Of a stretch of 64,000 nt of DNA, positions 46,921 through 56,551 are shown in pieces. Origin of the DNA: Prevotella sp. GTDB taxonomy: Bacteria > Bacteroidota > Bacteroidia > Bacteroidales > Bacteroidaceae. The translations under genes and the position numbers were made by a program. The stretch is from contig JAFPWS010000022.1 in NCBI GenBank assembly GCA_017412705.1, forward strand, positions 1-64,000. Direction: 5' to 3'. Each line of letters opens with the position of its first letter. Position 1 is the stretch's first letter. Under the pieces are notes generated by a model. The model saw nothing but the letters and a program-made list of their open reading frames with translations, was not told the DNA's origin and did no database searches.

Positions 46921-49900
46921 ATGAGGAAGACCTTCTGGTGGATATTGGGAATTCTTTTGGCACCGATACTGCTTTTTGTGGTGTTGGTGGGACTGCTCTA
47001 TCTGCCTCCTGTGCAGAACTGGGCTGTCGACAAGGTGGCTGAGGTGGCCTCAGAGAAGACCGGCATGCAAATTAGCGTTGGCCATGTGCAACTGAAGTTC
47101 CCCCTCGACCTGTCCATTGACGACTTCATGATGATTGTCCCCCACGACGCTCAGTACGACACCATCGCCGACGTGGAGCACCTGGTGGTCGACGTGCAGC
47201 TGTGGCCCCTGTTGCACAAGCAGGTGGTCATCAACGAGCTCGAGATAACCAATACCAGACTCAATACCAATGGATTCATCGATGCTGCCCATGTGAAGGG
47301 CGGCTTCAAGCGTCTCTTCGTTACCAGCAAGGGTATCGACCTGGACCGGCAGACAGTAGAGGTAAACGGTGCCCGACTGGAGGAAGCCCGACTGGACATA
47401 GCCCTGTGCGACTCTGTACCCGAGGATACGACCACCAGCGACAACCGTTGGAAGATACATGCCGACAGTCTGACCATCGCCCGTTCTCAAGTAGCCCTGC
47501 ACATGCCTGGCGACACCATGTGTATCCATGCCACACTGGGCTCGCTGGTGGCTCGCGAGACCCTCGTCGACCTTGAGTCGAAGACCTATACCGTCCATAG
47601 TGCCGACTGGAACAATGGCTCCTTGCAGTACGACCAGAACTACCAGCCCCGCATCGAGGGACTGGACTACAACCACATTGACCTTACCCATATTAATATA
47701 GGTATAGACAGCATCTACTACCACGACCCCGACCTGCGCCTCCACCTGCGGCAGATGGCCCTGAAGGAGAAGAGTGGCTTGCAAGTCACCGATCTCGCGG
47801 GTCCTGTGGCTCTGGAGAACGGTAGTCTCAAGCTGCCTGGCTTCCGTCTGAAGACTCCCACCAGCGACGTCTATGTCGAGATGGATATGCCCCTGTCGCT
47901 GACAGACTCTATCGACCCTGGCAAGATGCGCCTGCGCATGGATGCCCAGTTGGGACGCCAGGACCTCCTGCCTTTCATGTCACAACTGCCTAAGGCCATG
48001 CAGGAACGCTGGCCCCAATATCCACTGAGTGTCAGGGGACAGCTCGATGGCAATCTGGAGTACATGACGTTCAGCGACCTCGACGTGTCCTTGCCCACAG
48101 CCTTTGCTGCCAAGGCCGATGGCTTCGTGGCCAACCTGAACGATATGAAACGCCTGCGTGCCGATGTGCAGTTCAAGGCCCAGACGCAGAACCTTGACTT
48201 CGCCATGGCTTCCCTGCCTCGCGACGTTCAGCGCAGCTACCGTGTGCCACCACTCTCGGCAGAGGGTAGAGCCAAGGCAGACGGAGCGCAATATGAGGCT
48301 AATGTGACAGTACGTGAGGGCCAGGGCGTCGTCAAGCTTACAGGCAACCTCAATGCCGATGCCATGCGCTATGATGCCAAAGTGCATGTCAGCAACATCA
48401 ATGTCCACCACTTCATGCCTCACGACTCCATCTATACCATTACGGCAGACCTGACGGCACATGGTCAGGGCACCGACCTCTTCTCGCCCCGCACCACTAT
48501 GGATGTCGACGGACAGATAGCCCACCTGCGCTATGCTCACTGGAATCTGGACAACATGACTTTGCAGGCACAGCTGCAGAACAGACGCGCCAAGACACAT
48601 GTCAACAGCCATAACGACCTGCTCGACGGAGTGATAGGCATCGACGCCCTCATGGACCGTCATCGTCTGGAAGGCACTTTGACAGCTGACGTCACCGAGG
48701 CCGACCTCTACCGCTTCGGACTGGTGGGCAATCCGCTTACCATAGGATTGTGCGGACACGTAGACCTGAGTTCCGACATGAAGCTCACCCACATGGCCAG
48801 TGGACTCTTCAACGACCTTACGCTGCGCGACTCTTCTAAGGTCTATCGTCCTGCTGACATCGGACTGCTGGTGAAGACACGTCCTGACACAACCTATGTG
48901 CGAGCCCAGAGTGGCGACTTCATTGTCAAGCTTGACGCCAGTGGCGACTATGAGCGCCTGCTCAAGCAACTCAGCGTGCTGGGCGACACGGTGATGGCCC
49001 AGATGGAGCAGAAAATCATAGACCAGTCCGCCATCCGCCGACTGCTGCCCGTCATGAAGGTACATGTGGAGAGCAAGACGGAGAACCCCATGGCTGCTAT
49101 GCTAAAGGCAGGACAGAACATCGATTTCAAGGCGTTGCTCTTCGACGTGACGTCGTCGCCCGAGAGTGGCCTGAACGGCAATGGCTATGTCCATGCGCTC
49201 ACCATGAGCGATGTCCGTCTCGACACCGTCAACTTCCGCATTACCCAACGTCCCAAGCACCTCTCCTTTGGTGGACAGGTGTGCAACAACAAGAGGAACC
49301 CCGACTTTGTCTTCAACGCCCTCTTCGACGGTCTGGTACAGGAGCGCGGTGCCACCTTTGGCGTGCGCTACTACGATGCCGACAACAAACTGGGTGTCCG
49401 TCTGGGTGCCAAGGTTGAGATGGTAGACAGTGGCCTGAACCTGCATCTGGTGCCCGAGCGGCCTACCATAGGCTATAAGGAGTTCAACTTGAACAAGGAT
49501 AACTTCATTCTCCTGACGGCCAAGAATAAGGTAAGGACCAAGATAGACCTCGTGGCCGACGACGGTACGGGTGTCAAGATATATAGCGAAGACACCGACC
49601 CCACAGCCCTTCAGGACATCACTGTCAGTCTGAACAAGCTAAACTTGGGCGAGGTCAGTTCCGTCCTGCCTTATATGCCTCGTATGACAGGTCTGCTCAA
49701 TGGCGACTACCACGTGGTGCAGGACGGCCAGGGCCACTTCTCAATGGTCAGCGACATGGATGTGCAGAACATGACCTACGAGAAGAACTTGCTGGGCAAC
49801 CTCAGCACCGAGTTGGTCTACCTGCAGAAAGAGAACGACGCCCATGCCGTGGAGGCCCGCCTGATGAAGGATGGCGACGAGATAGGACTGCTGACGGGTA

Positions 49901-51555
49901 CCTACTATAACGAAGGTACTGGTTCGCTGGATGCCCTGTTCCGCATGGAACGCCTGCCTCTGTCGCTGGTCAACGGCTTCATTCCCGACCAGCTCTTTGG
50001 CCTGCATGGCTATGGAGAGGGCGAGCTGGCCATCAAGGGCAAACTGTCAGAGCCTCAGGTCAATGGTGAGATATACCTCGACTCGTCCTATATAGAGAGC
50101 ATACCCTATGGCATGACGCTGCGTTTCGACAACGACCCTGTGCGCATTGTCGACTCCAAGCTGCTCTTCGAGAACTTCACCGTCTATGCCCATAACAACA
50201 ACCCGCTGAACATTCAGGGCGACGTCGACTTCCGCCACCTCGACCGCATGATGGTCAACCTGCGTATGCGTGCCAAGGACTTCCAGATTATCGGTGCCGA
50301 GGAGAACCCCCAGAGCATCGCCTACGGCAAGGCCTTCGTCAATGTCTTTGCCTCTATGCGCGGACCTGTTGACAACCTCAACATGCGAGGCCGACTGGAG
50401 GTCCTGGGTTCCACCGACATGAGCTATGTGCTGCGCGACTCACCCCTCACTACCGACAACCATCTGAACGAGCTGGTCAAGTTCACCGACTTTGCCGATA
50501 CGGCACAGGTGGTCGTCGAACGCCCTGCGCTGAACGGTTTCCAGATGGACATGAGCGTCGACGTGTCGAAGGGTGCCCACATCATGGCCTATCTCAATAC
50601 CGACCACTCCAACTACATCGACCTCATGGGTGGCGGCACCCTGCGCATGCAGTACAGCCCTGCTGACAACCTGCGACTGCGGGGTCGCTATACGCTGTCC
50701 AATGGCGAGATGAAGTACTCGCTGCCTGTCATTCCGCTGAAGACCTTCACCATCCAGGACGGCTCCTATATCGAGTTCACTGGCGAACCCATGAACCCCA
50801 CACTCAACATTACCGCTACCGAGCGCACCAAGGCTACTGTGTCTGACAACAGCGGGGTAGGGCGCAGCGTGGCCTTCGACTGTGGTGTCAAGATTACCAG
50901 GACGCTCAACGACATGGGACTGGAGTTCACCCTCGATGCCCCCGAGGACATGCAGCTGCACAGCGAGCTGCAGGCCATGAGCGTCGAGCATCGCGGCAAG
51001 CTGGCGGTGTCCATGCTCACTACGGGCATGTACCTGGACGACGGCAACACCAGTGCCTTCTCCATGAACTCTGCCCTTACGTCGTTCCTCAACTCTGAGA
51101 TTAACACCATTACGGGCAATGCCCTGCGCACCATCGACATGTCCTTCGGCATGGACAACTCCACCGATGCCACAGGACAGAGCCATACCGACTACTCGTT
51201 CAAATTTGCCAAGCGCTTCCTCGACAATCGACTCAAGATTTCCGTGGGTGGACTGGTGTCGTCAGGAGGCAGCTATCAGCAGCGCAACAACTCGTTCTTC
51301 GACAATGTCTCGCTCGAGTACCGCCTGGACCATACAGCCAATAAGTTCATCACGCTGTACTACCAGAACAACGCCTACGACTGGCTCGACGGCTATATGC
51401 AGAAGTATGGCGGAGGCTTCACCTGGCGACGCTCGCTGCAGAGTTTCTGGGACATCTTCCGCTTCAAGGAGCGCACACAGGCTCTACCGACTGCTCCGAG
51501 TCCTCAGAACACCCCGACCGATTCAATAAAGACTCCCACCGATGAAAAGAAATAG
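46921..51555 (+). CDS. tamB: TamB-like translocation/assembly module protein
   Basis: 1544 residues, the longest gene here. An N-terminal membrane anchor (W-I-L-G-I-L-L-A-P-I-L-L-F-V-V-L-V-G-L) is followed by a long beta-rich body of repeating strands, as expected for the AsmA-like/TamB family of bridge-like proteins. The C-terminal DUF490 domain shows Y-T-L-S-N-G-E-M-K-Y-S-L-P, S-Y-I-E-F-T-G-E-P-M-N-P and I-S-V-G-G. TamB spans the periplasm and supports outer-membrane assembly or phospholipid transfer. It overlaps the TamL gene by 14 bp, the usual Bacteroidota pairing. It ends with a Pro/Thr-rich tail. Confidence 0.92.
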   Translation: MRKTFWWILGILLAPILLFVVLVGLLYLPPVQNWAVDKVAEVASEKTGMQISVGHVQLKFPLDLSIDDFMMIVPHDAQYDTIADVEHLVVDVQLWPLLHKQVVINELEITNTRLNTNGFIDAAHVKGGFKRLFVTSKGIDLDRQTVEVNGARLEEARLDIALCDSVPEDTTTSDNRWKIHADSLTIARSQVALHMPGDTMCIHATLGSLVARETLVDLESKTYTVHSADWNNGSLQYDQNYQPRIEGLDYNHIDLTHINIGIDSIYYHDPDLRLHLRQMALKEKSGLQVTDLAGPVALENGSLKLPGFRLKTPTSDVYVEMDMPLSLTDSIDPGKMRLRMDAQLGRQDLLPFMSQLPKAMQERWPQYPLSVRGQLDGNLEYMTFSDLDVSLPTAFAAKADGFVANLNDMKRLRADVQFKAQTQNLDFAMASLPRDVQRSYRVPPLSAEGRAKADGAQYEANVTVREGQGVVKLTGNLNADAMRYDAKVHVSNINVHHFMPHDSIYTITADLTAHGQGTDLFSPRTTMDVDGQIAHLRYAHWNLDNMTLQAQLQNRRAKTHVNSHNDLLDGVIGIDALMDRHRLEGTLTADVTEADLYRFGLVGNPLTIGLCGHVDLSSDMKLTHMASGLFNDLTLRDSSKVYRPADIGLLVKTRPDTTYVRAQSGDFIVKLDASGDYERLLKQLSVLGDTVMAQMEQKIIDQSAIRRLLPVMKVHVESKTENPMAAMLKAGQNIDFKALLFDVTSSPESGLNGNGYVHALTMSDVRLDTVNFRITQRPKHLSFGGQVCNNKRNPDFVFNALFDGLVQERGATFGVRYYDADNKLGVRLGAKVEMVDSGLNLHLVPERPTIGYKEFNLNKDNFILLTAKNKVRTKIDLVADDGTGVKIYSEDTDPTALQDITVSLNKLNLGEVSSVLPYMPRMTGLLNGDYHVVQDGQGHFSMVSDMDVQNMTYEKNLLGNLSTELVYLQKENDAHAVEARLMKDGDEIGLLTGTYYNEGTGSLDALFRMERLPLSLVNGFIPDQLFGLHGYGEGELAIKGKLSEPQVNGEIYLDSSYIESIPYGMTLRFDNDPVRIVDSKLLFENFTVYAHNNNPLNIQGDVDFRHLDRMMVNLRMRAKDFQIIGAEENPQSIAYGKAFVNVFASMRGPVDNLNMRGRLEVLGSTDMSYVLRDSPLTTDNHLNELVKFTDFADTAQVVVERPALNGFQMDMSVDVSKGAHIMAYLNTDHSNYIDLMGGGTLRMQYSPADNLRLRGRYTLSNGEMKYSLPVIPLKTFTIQDGSYIEFTGEPMNPTLNITATERTKATVSDNSGVGRSVAFDCGVKITRTLNDMGLEFTLDAPEDMQLHSELQAMSVEHRGKLAVSMLTTGMYLDDGNTSAFSMNSALTSFLNSEINTITGNALRTIDMSFGMDNSTDATGQSHTDYSFKFAKRFLDNRLKISVGGLVSSGGSYQQRNNSFFDNVSLEYRLDHTANKFITLYYQNNAYDWLDGYMQKYGGGFTWRRSLQSFWDIFRFKERTQALPTAPSPQNTPTDSIKTPTDEKK

Positions 51556-53893
51556 CTTGCTATATATATTAATAGGTATACTCTTCGCCTCGTGTTCCAT
51601 GACGAAGAACATTCCCGATGGCGACCAGCTGTTTACGGGCCTGACCAAGATCAGCTACGACGAGCCGGCCCCAGAGACCGACTCGCTGGTGGCACCGGCA
51701 TCGTTCGCCACCACACGGGAGGAGGTGGAGGCCGCACTGGCCACTGCACCAAACGGAGCCATCTTCGGCAGTTCCTACTACCGCATGCCCTTCTCCCTCG
51801 GTGTCAGCGTGTGGAACCACTACCAGGGCGCCGAGTCGGGCTTCGGCAAGTGGATGCTCAAGACCTTCGGCAAGCAACCCGTACTCATGTCGTGGGTCAA
51901 TCCAGCTCTGCGTGCCCAGGTGGCACAGTCCGTGTTGCGCAACCATGGCTATTTCAACGGTCATGTAGACTACGAGGTTGTGCAGCAGAAGAATCCCAAG
52001 ACAGCCAAGATAGGCTATCACGTCACTCCGGGTCGCCTCTGGCGGCTCGACAGCGTGGGCTACTTCGACTTCCCCGCTGACGCCGACACCCTCATACGCA
52101 GCACCCTGGCCGAGGCCAAGATACACAAGGGCGACCCCTTCGTGGTTAGCAACCTGGAGGCAGAGCGTCAACGCATCAGCCTGCTGCTGCGCAACAACGG
52201 CTACTACTACTTCCAACCCAGCTTCACCTCCTATCTGGCCGACACCTTTGTCGTCGATGGCAAGGCACAGCTGCAGTTGCGCATGGCAAAGGGCATCCCT
52301 ACAGCAGCAACGCGTAAGTGGTACATCGGGCGTGTCAACATCAACATGCGGAAGTCCTTCATGGAACAGCCCACCGACTCCTTCCGCGGACGCTTCTTCA
52401 CCGTTCGCTTCTCAGGCAAGAAGCCACCCATCCGCCCTCGCGTCCTCATGGCCGACCTGCAGTTGCGTCCGCGCCAGCTCTATAGCTACGACGACTACCA
52501 GCAGTCTGCCAGCAAGATTAATGCCATGGGCCTCTTCTCCATGACCGACTTCACCTTTACACCACGCGACACGCTGGGCAGCGACACCCTCGACCTCACC
52601 CTGAACTGCATCTTCGACCGTCCGTGGGACTTCTACATCGAGACCAACTTCAACGCACGCACCATCGGACGGCTCGGTCCTGAGCTTCGTCTGGGTGTTA
52701 CCCGTCGCAACGCCTTCCGTGGAGGCGAGAAGATTGACGTCAACCTGCATGGCTCCTACGAGTGGGCCACCAGTGGAGGGTCCTCCATGAACAACTACAA
52801 CTACGGTGCCGACGCCTCCATCGAGTTTCCGCGCATCATAGCCCCCTTCTTCGGAGGCAACCGCATCCGTCGCGACAAGCAGGGACGCCCCATACGCCGA
52901 CGCCGTTTCTACACCACGCCTACCACGCTGGCCAAGGTCAGTGCCGACATCATCTACCGTCCCGACTACTACAAGATGCACGTCGTCTCGGGCGAGTGGA
53001 CCTATCGCTGGCAGACCTCCGCACAGAGCCGTCATGAGTTCTCGCCGCTGACGCTGAAGTACCAGTTCATGAACAGCCATACCGAAGCCTTCGACAGCCT
53101 CGTCAAAAAGAACTCCTACCTTGCCGTCGCCATGCAGGACTACTTCATCCCCGAGATGCGCTACACCTACACCTACACCTCGCCGGCCAGCTACCTTAAC
53201 CCCATTCGCTGGGAGACCACCATCGCCGAGTCAGGTAACTTTGTGTCGCTGGGCTATATGATAGCCGGAAAGTCGTGGAGCGAGAAGAACAAGAAACTCT
53301 TCAAGAACCCCTATTCGCAGTTCGTCAAGCTCGAAACCGACTTCACCAAGACGTGGACACTCACAGCCGCCTCCCGGCTTGTGGGCCATGTCAACGCAGG
53401 CTTCCTCTGGTACTACGGCAACAGCTCGTGGGTGCCCAACAGCGAGCTCTTCTTCGTGGGAGGAGCCAACAGCATACGAGCCTTCTCCGTACACGACATC
53501 GGACCAGGCGACCAAGACTCCTATGGCGACCGTGCCAGCGACTACATGATGCGTAACGGTAACCTTAAGTTCGTCGCCAACCTCGAGTATCGCCACCAGC
53601 TCTTCGGCAATCTGCACGGAGCCCTCTTCCTCGATGCCGGTAACGTCTGGAACGTACCCAATAACGACGACGACACCACCATGCCAGGACGCTTCAAACT
53701 GAAGAACATGCTGCGCGAAATGGCTCTCGGTACGGGTGTCGGACTGCGCTACGACATGGGCTTTCTCGTACTCCGCCTCGACTGGGGTATCGGTCTCCAC
53801 GTGCCCTACGACACAGGCAAGTCAGGCTTCTACAACGTCGACAGCTTCAGTCGCAGCCAAACCCTCCACTTCGCCATCGGCTATCCCTTCTGA
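51542..53893 (+). CDS. tamL: TamL, lipidated TamA/Omp85 homologue
   Basis: 783 residues. Lipobox F-A-S-C-S-M near residue 18, so it is a lipoprotein, the feature that separates TamL from TamA. POTRA-like domains fill about residues 30-370 (L-R-N-H-G-Y-F-N-G, L-L-L-R-N-N-G-Y-Y-Y-F). The Omp85 barrel follows, with F-F-V-G-G-A-N-S-I-R-A-F (the conserved loop L6 V-R-G-F/Y region) and the final aromatic A-I-G-Y-P-F. It forms the outer-membrane partner of TamB. Start at 51542 lies inside the tamB end. Confidence 0.92.
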   Translation: MKRNSLLYILIGILFASCSMTKNIPDGDQLFTGLTKISYDEPAPETDSLVAPASFATTREEVEAALATAPNGAIFGSSYYRMPFSLGVSVWNHYQGAESGFGKWMLKTFGKQPVLMSWVNPALRAQVAQSVLRNHGYFNGHVDYEVVQQKNPKTAKIGYHVTPGRLWRLDSVGYFDFPADADTLIRSTLAEAKIHKGDPFVVSNLEAERQRISLLLRNNGYYYFQPSFTSYLADTFVVDGKAQLQLRMAKGIPTAATRKWYIGRVNINMRKSFMEQPTDSFRGRFFTVRFSGKKPPIRPRVLMADLQLRPRQLYSYDDYQQSASKINAMGLFSMTDFTFTPRDTLGSDTLDLTLNCIFDRPWDFYIETNFNARTIGRLGPELRLGVTRRNAFRGGEKIDVNLHGSYEWATSGGSSMNNYNYGADASIEFPRIIAPFFGGNRIRRDKQGRPIRRRRFYTTPTTLAKVSADIIYRPDYYKMHVVSGEWTYRWQTSAQSRHEFSPLTLKYQFMNSHTEAFDSLVKKNSYLAVAMQDYFIPEMRYTYTYTSPASYLNPIRWETTIAESGNFVSLGYMIAGKSWSEKNKKLFKNPYSQFVKLETDFTKTWTLTAASRLVGHVNAGFLWYYGNSSWVPNSELFFVGGANSIRAFSVHDIGPGDQDSYGDRASDYMMRNGNLKFVANLEYRHQLFGNLHGALFLDAGNVWNVPNNDDDTTMPGRFKLKNMLREMALGTGVGLRYDMGFLVLRLDWGIGLHVPYDTGKSGFYNVDSFSRSQTLHFAIGYPF

Positions 53894-53904
53894 TACGTTG
53901 ATAG

Positions 53905-53941
53905 TTACATGCCGACAAACCACCAGTTTGTCGGCATGTAA
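53905..53941 (+). terminator. Perfect 16-bp hairpin after tamL
   Basis: TTACATGCCGACAAAC pairs with GTTTGTCGGCATGTAA around a 5-nt loop, 12 bp after the stop codon. No T run follows, so it may instead block exonucleases or serve the convergent GH2 gene. Confidence 0.65.
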
Positions 53942-54018
53942 CCCTTGCTTACTCGTAATGTAAAGGCTACTCACTGTATGCATCGATAAATAACAGGTAG
54001 TAGTACCTATATACTTAT

Positions 54019-56466
54019 CTACTTCGACAGGAGATGTAATTCACCAGCAGTAAGCTGGTTGGCGGAACTCTTCAAAAGAAGGGTGCCTGCGGTCTTGTTG
54101 CTCTGGATGATGACTTGGGCCAGTCCGTTGAAGGCAGGAATGCTGAACTCACGGCAGTCGAGCTGCTTGGGATGGTCTTCGCCAGGATAGGCGGGGTCGC
54201 CATTTCCGGCACCGAGGATGCGTCCCTCGCCCTCAAGGCGGAAGGTGAGCATGGGACAGGCATCAGGAACGATGTGTCCTTTTTTGTCCTGTACCTCAAC
54301 GGTGACGACGGCAACGTCGCGTCCGTCGGCGGTGATGCTCTGACGGTCGCACTTCAGCACGAGCTTAGAGGCAGGCTTGGTGGTCTCTATGACTTCGGTA
54401 AGTATGCGCTTTCCGTTCTTGTATCCGGTGGCGACGACCTTGCCGGGCTGGTAGGTGGCCTTCCACTTCAGGTGGCCGTTCTTGGGCATCTGCTGGCGTC
54501 CGAGCTTCTTGCCGTTGACGGTGAGCTCTACCTCGTCGCAGTTGCTATAGGCCCAGAGCTCTACTTCCTCGCCTTCGTGGCCTTGCAGGTTCCAGTGGGG
54601 GAAGATGTGCAGGGTGGGCTCATCGGTCCACCACGACTTGAGATACCAGGCCTCGTCTTTCCAGAATCCGCAGTAGTCGAGGATGCCAAACTCGGAGTCG
54701 TGGGCAGGGAAGGACAGCGGGTTAGGTTCGCCACGGTAGTCGAAGCCTGTCCAGTAGAAGAGACCTGCAGCCCAGGGACGGTCGGCATAGAACTGCCAGC
54801 CACGCTCGATGACGTTGGCCATTGGCTTTTGGCTATTGGCTATTGGATGAAGGTTCATGCTGGGCATGCGTCCTGTGGACTTGTCGCAGGGGAAATAGAT
54901 GCCTCGTGTGCCACAGCCTGTGGTTTCCTCGGTACCTACAATCTTCCACGTGGGATTGGCTTTCTTGCGGTTGTCGACATCGTTCTGCACGATGTAGTTG
55001 AAGCCCACGACGTCAAGGCCCTTAATCATCTCGGTGCCTCCGGCATTGGCGATGGTAGAGTGGCGTGTGGGGTCGAACAGACGGGTATACTCGCGCATGG
55101 CTGCCGCAATGCGGGTGCCCTGTACGGTATTCTCGATGCCCCATTCCTCGTTGCCGTCGCTCCATAGGATGATGCTGGGGTGGTTGCGGTCGCGCTTGAT
55201 CATACGCTCCAGTAGGCGCAGGTGCTCGTCGTTGATGCCCGTCAGGCGGTTTTCGTCGATGACGAGGATGCCCTCGCGGTCGCAAATGTCGAGCTGGGCA
55301 GGTGTCATGGGGTTATGCGAGGCGCGATAGGCGTTGCAGCCGAACTTCTTCAGCTGCTGGATGCGCCAGTCCATGAGGGCTTCGGGGATGGCAGCTCCTA
55401 TACTGGCATGGTCCTGATGCATGTTGACACCCTTGAGTTTTAGCTGCTGTCCATTGAGCAGGAAGCCCCGCTCAGCATCGAAGGCAACCTCGCGCAGGCC
55501 AATGGTAGTGGTATAGACGTCGCAGACCTTGCCGTCAGTCTTGACGGTGGTTTCTACCTGATAGAGGTAGGGGTCGGTAGTGCTCCACAGGTGGGGCTTG
55601 GCAAGTGTCATGAACTGTTGGGTGGTTTGGGTATCCTTGGCCTTCAACTGGTGAGGGTTGTTGTCGTCGAGGCGCAGCACTTCCTGGCCATCGGCGTCAA
55701 GCAGTCGCTGCTGGACGGTGTAGTCCTGCTGCTGGAGTGAGCTGTTGGTGACCTCAGTGTCGATGTGGATGACGGCCTGGTCGTAGGGGGCTTTCAGGTC
55801 GGCATAGACGAAGGTGCCGAAGTGTGCAACACTGACGGGGGCCGTCTTCAGGAGCCAGGCGTCGCGGTAGATGCCTGCACCCTCGTAGAACCAACCTTCC
55901 TCAAGGGTGGCGTCGGCACGGACGCAGATAAGGTTGTCGCCTCCGTAGTTGACATACTCGCTGACGTCGTACACTTGTGTGACATAGCCGCTGGGTTCGG
56001 TGCCCATATAGAAGCCGTTGAACCATATGGTGGCATTGCGGAATATGCCGTCGAACTGCAGTGCGATGTGCTTGCCCAGGTCTTCAGCGGGAATGTTGAT
56101 GACCTTACGATACCACCCGACACTGGTAGCGGGATATTTCCATCCTACGGTCTTGTAGCCATGGGAGTGGCTGGCCTCGGAGGCGTAGGGCAGGGTGGTC
56201 ACCCAGTCGTGGGGCACACGGACTGTGGTCCACGTGGAGTCGTTGAACTTGGTGGCGTAGGGCCCTTCGTTATGGATGCTGTTGGCCTTGGTGAGGTAGT
56301 TGAAATATTCAGTGCCGTTGCCGTAGTCTTTCTGAATGTCGGAGGCATGTCCAAAGGCGAACTTCCAGCCTTCGTCGAGGCGAATCTTCTCACGTACGTT
56401 TTGGGCTTGGAGGGTGGTAATAGTCAGGCAGGTAATTACCACGGTGATGGTTTGTCGTAGGTTCAT
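54019..56466 (-). CDS. GH2-family beta-galactosidase-like enzyme
   Basis: 815 residues with a signal peptide (V-V-I-T-C-L-T-I-T-T-L-Q-A-Q). Order: sugar-binding jelly-roll (V-P-H-D-W near residue 85, G-W-Y-R-K), Ig-like domain, TIM barrel with L-K-G-V-N-M-H-Q-D-H, acid/base in S-D-G-N-E-E-W-G and nucleophile in V-G-T-E-E-T-T-G, then C-terminal Ig-like domains. N-R-L and W-T-G-F-D-Y-R-G-E-P are also GH2 hallmarks. It probably cleaves beta-galactosides in the periplasm. The barrel contains a low-complexity stretch (P-I-A-N-S-Q-K-P-M-A-N) from a short DNA repeat at about 54824-54847. No SusC/D pair nearby. Confidence 0.93.
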   Translation of the reverse strand: MNLRQTITVVITCLTITTLQAQNVREKIRLDEGWKFAFGHASDIQKDYGNGTEYFNYLTKANSIHNEGPYATKFNDSTWTTVRVPHDWVTTLPYASEASHSHGYKTVGWKYPATSVGWYRKVINIPAEDLGKHIALQFDGIFRNATIWFNGFYMGTEPSGYVTQVYDVSEYVNYGGDNLICVRADATLEEGWFYEGAGIYRDAWLLKTAPVSVAHFGTFVYADLKAPYDQAVIHIDTEVTNSSLQQQDYTVQQRLLDADGQEVLRLDDNNPHQLKAKDTQTTQQFMTLAKPHLWSTTDPYLYQVETTVKTDGKVCDVYTTTIGLREVAFDAERGFLLNGQQLKLKGVNMHQDHASIGAAIPEALMDWRIQQLKKFGCNAYRASHNPMTPAQLDICDREGILVIDENRLTGINDEHLRLLERMIKRDRNHPSIILWSDGNEEWGIENTVQGTRIAAAMREYTRLFDPTRHSTIANAGGTEMIKGLDVVGFNYIVQNDVDNRKKANPTWKIVGTEETTGCGTRGIYFPCDKSTGRMPSMNLHPIANSQKPMANVIERGWQFYADRPWAAGLFYWTGFDYRGEPNPLSFPAHDSEFGILDYCGFWKDEAWYLKSWWTDEPTLHIFPHWNLQGHEGEEVELWAYSNCDEVELTVNGKKLGRQQMPKNGHLKWKATYQPGKVVATGYKNGKRILTEVIETTKPASKLVLKCDRQSITADGRDVAVVTVEVQDKKGHIVPDACPMLTFRLEGEGRILGAGNGDPAYPGEDHPKQLDCREFSIPAFNGLAQVIIQSNKTAGTLLLKSSANQLTAGELHLLSK

Positions 56467-56493
56467 ATTGTTCGTAGTTATTGGTTTTAAGGA

Positions 56494-56527
56494 AAAACGG
56501 GCTGGCCATATGGGGACAGCCCGTTTT
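56494..56527. terminator. Terminator between the GH2 and DUF349 genes
   Basis: 11-bp perfect stem AAAACGGGCTG / CAGCCCGTTTT (56494-56504 and 56517-56527). On the minus strand it ends the DUF349 message, 25 bp after its stop, with a TTTTTCC run. Confidence 0.85.
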
Positions 56528-56551
56528 ATAGGATTGGTTATCTGATGTGAT

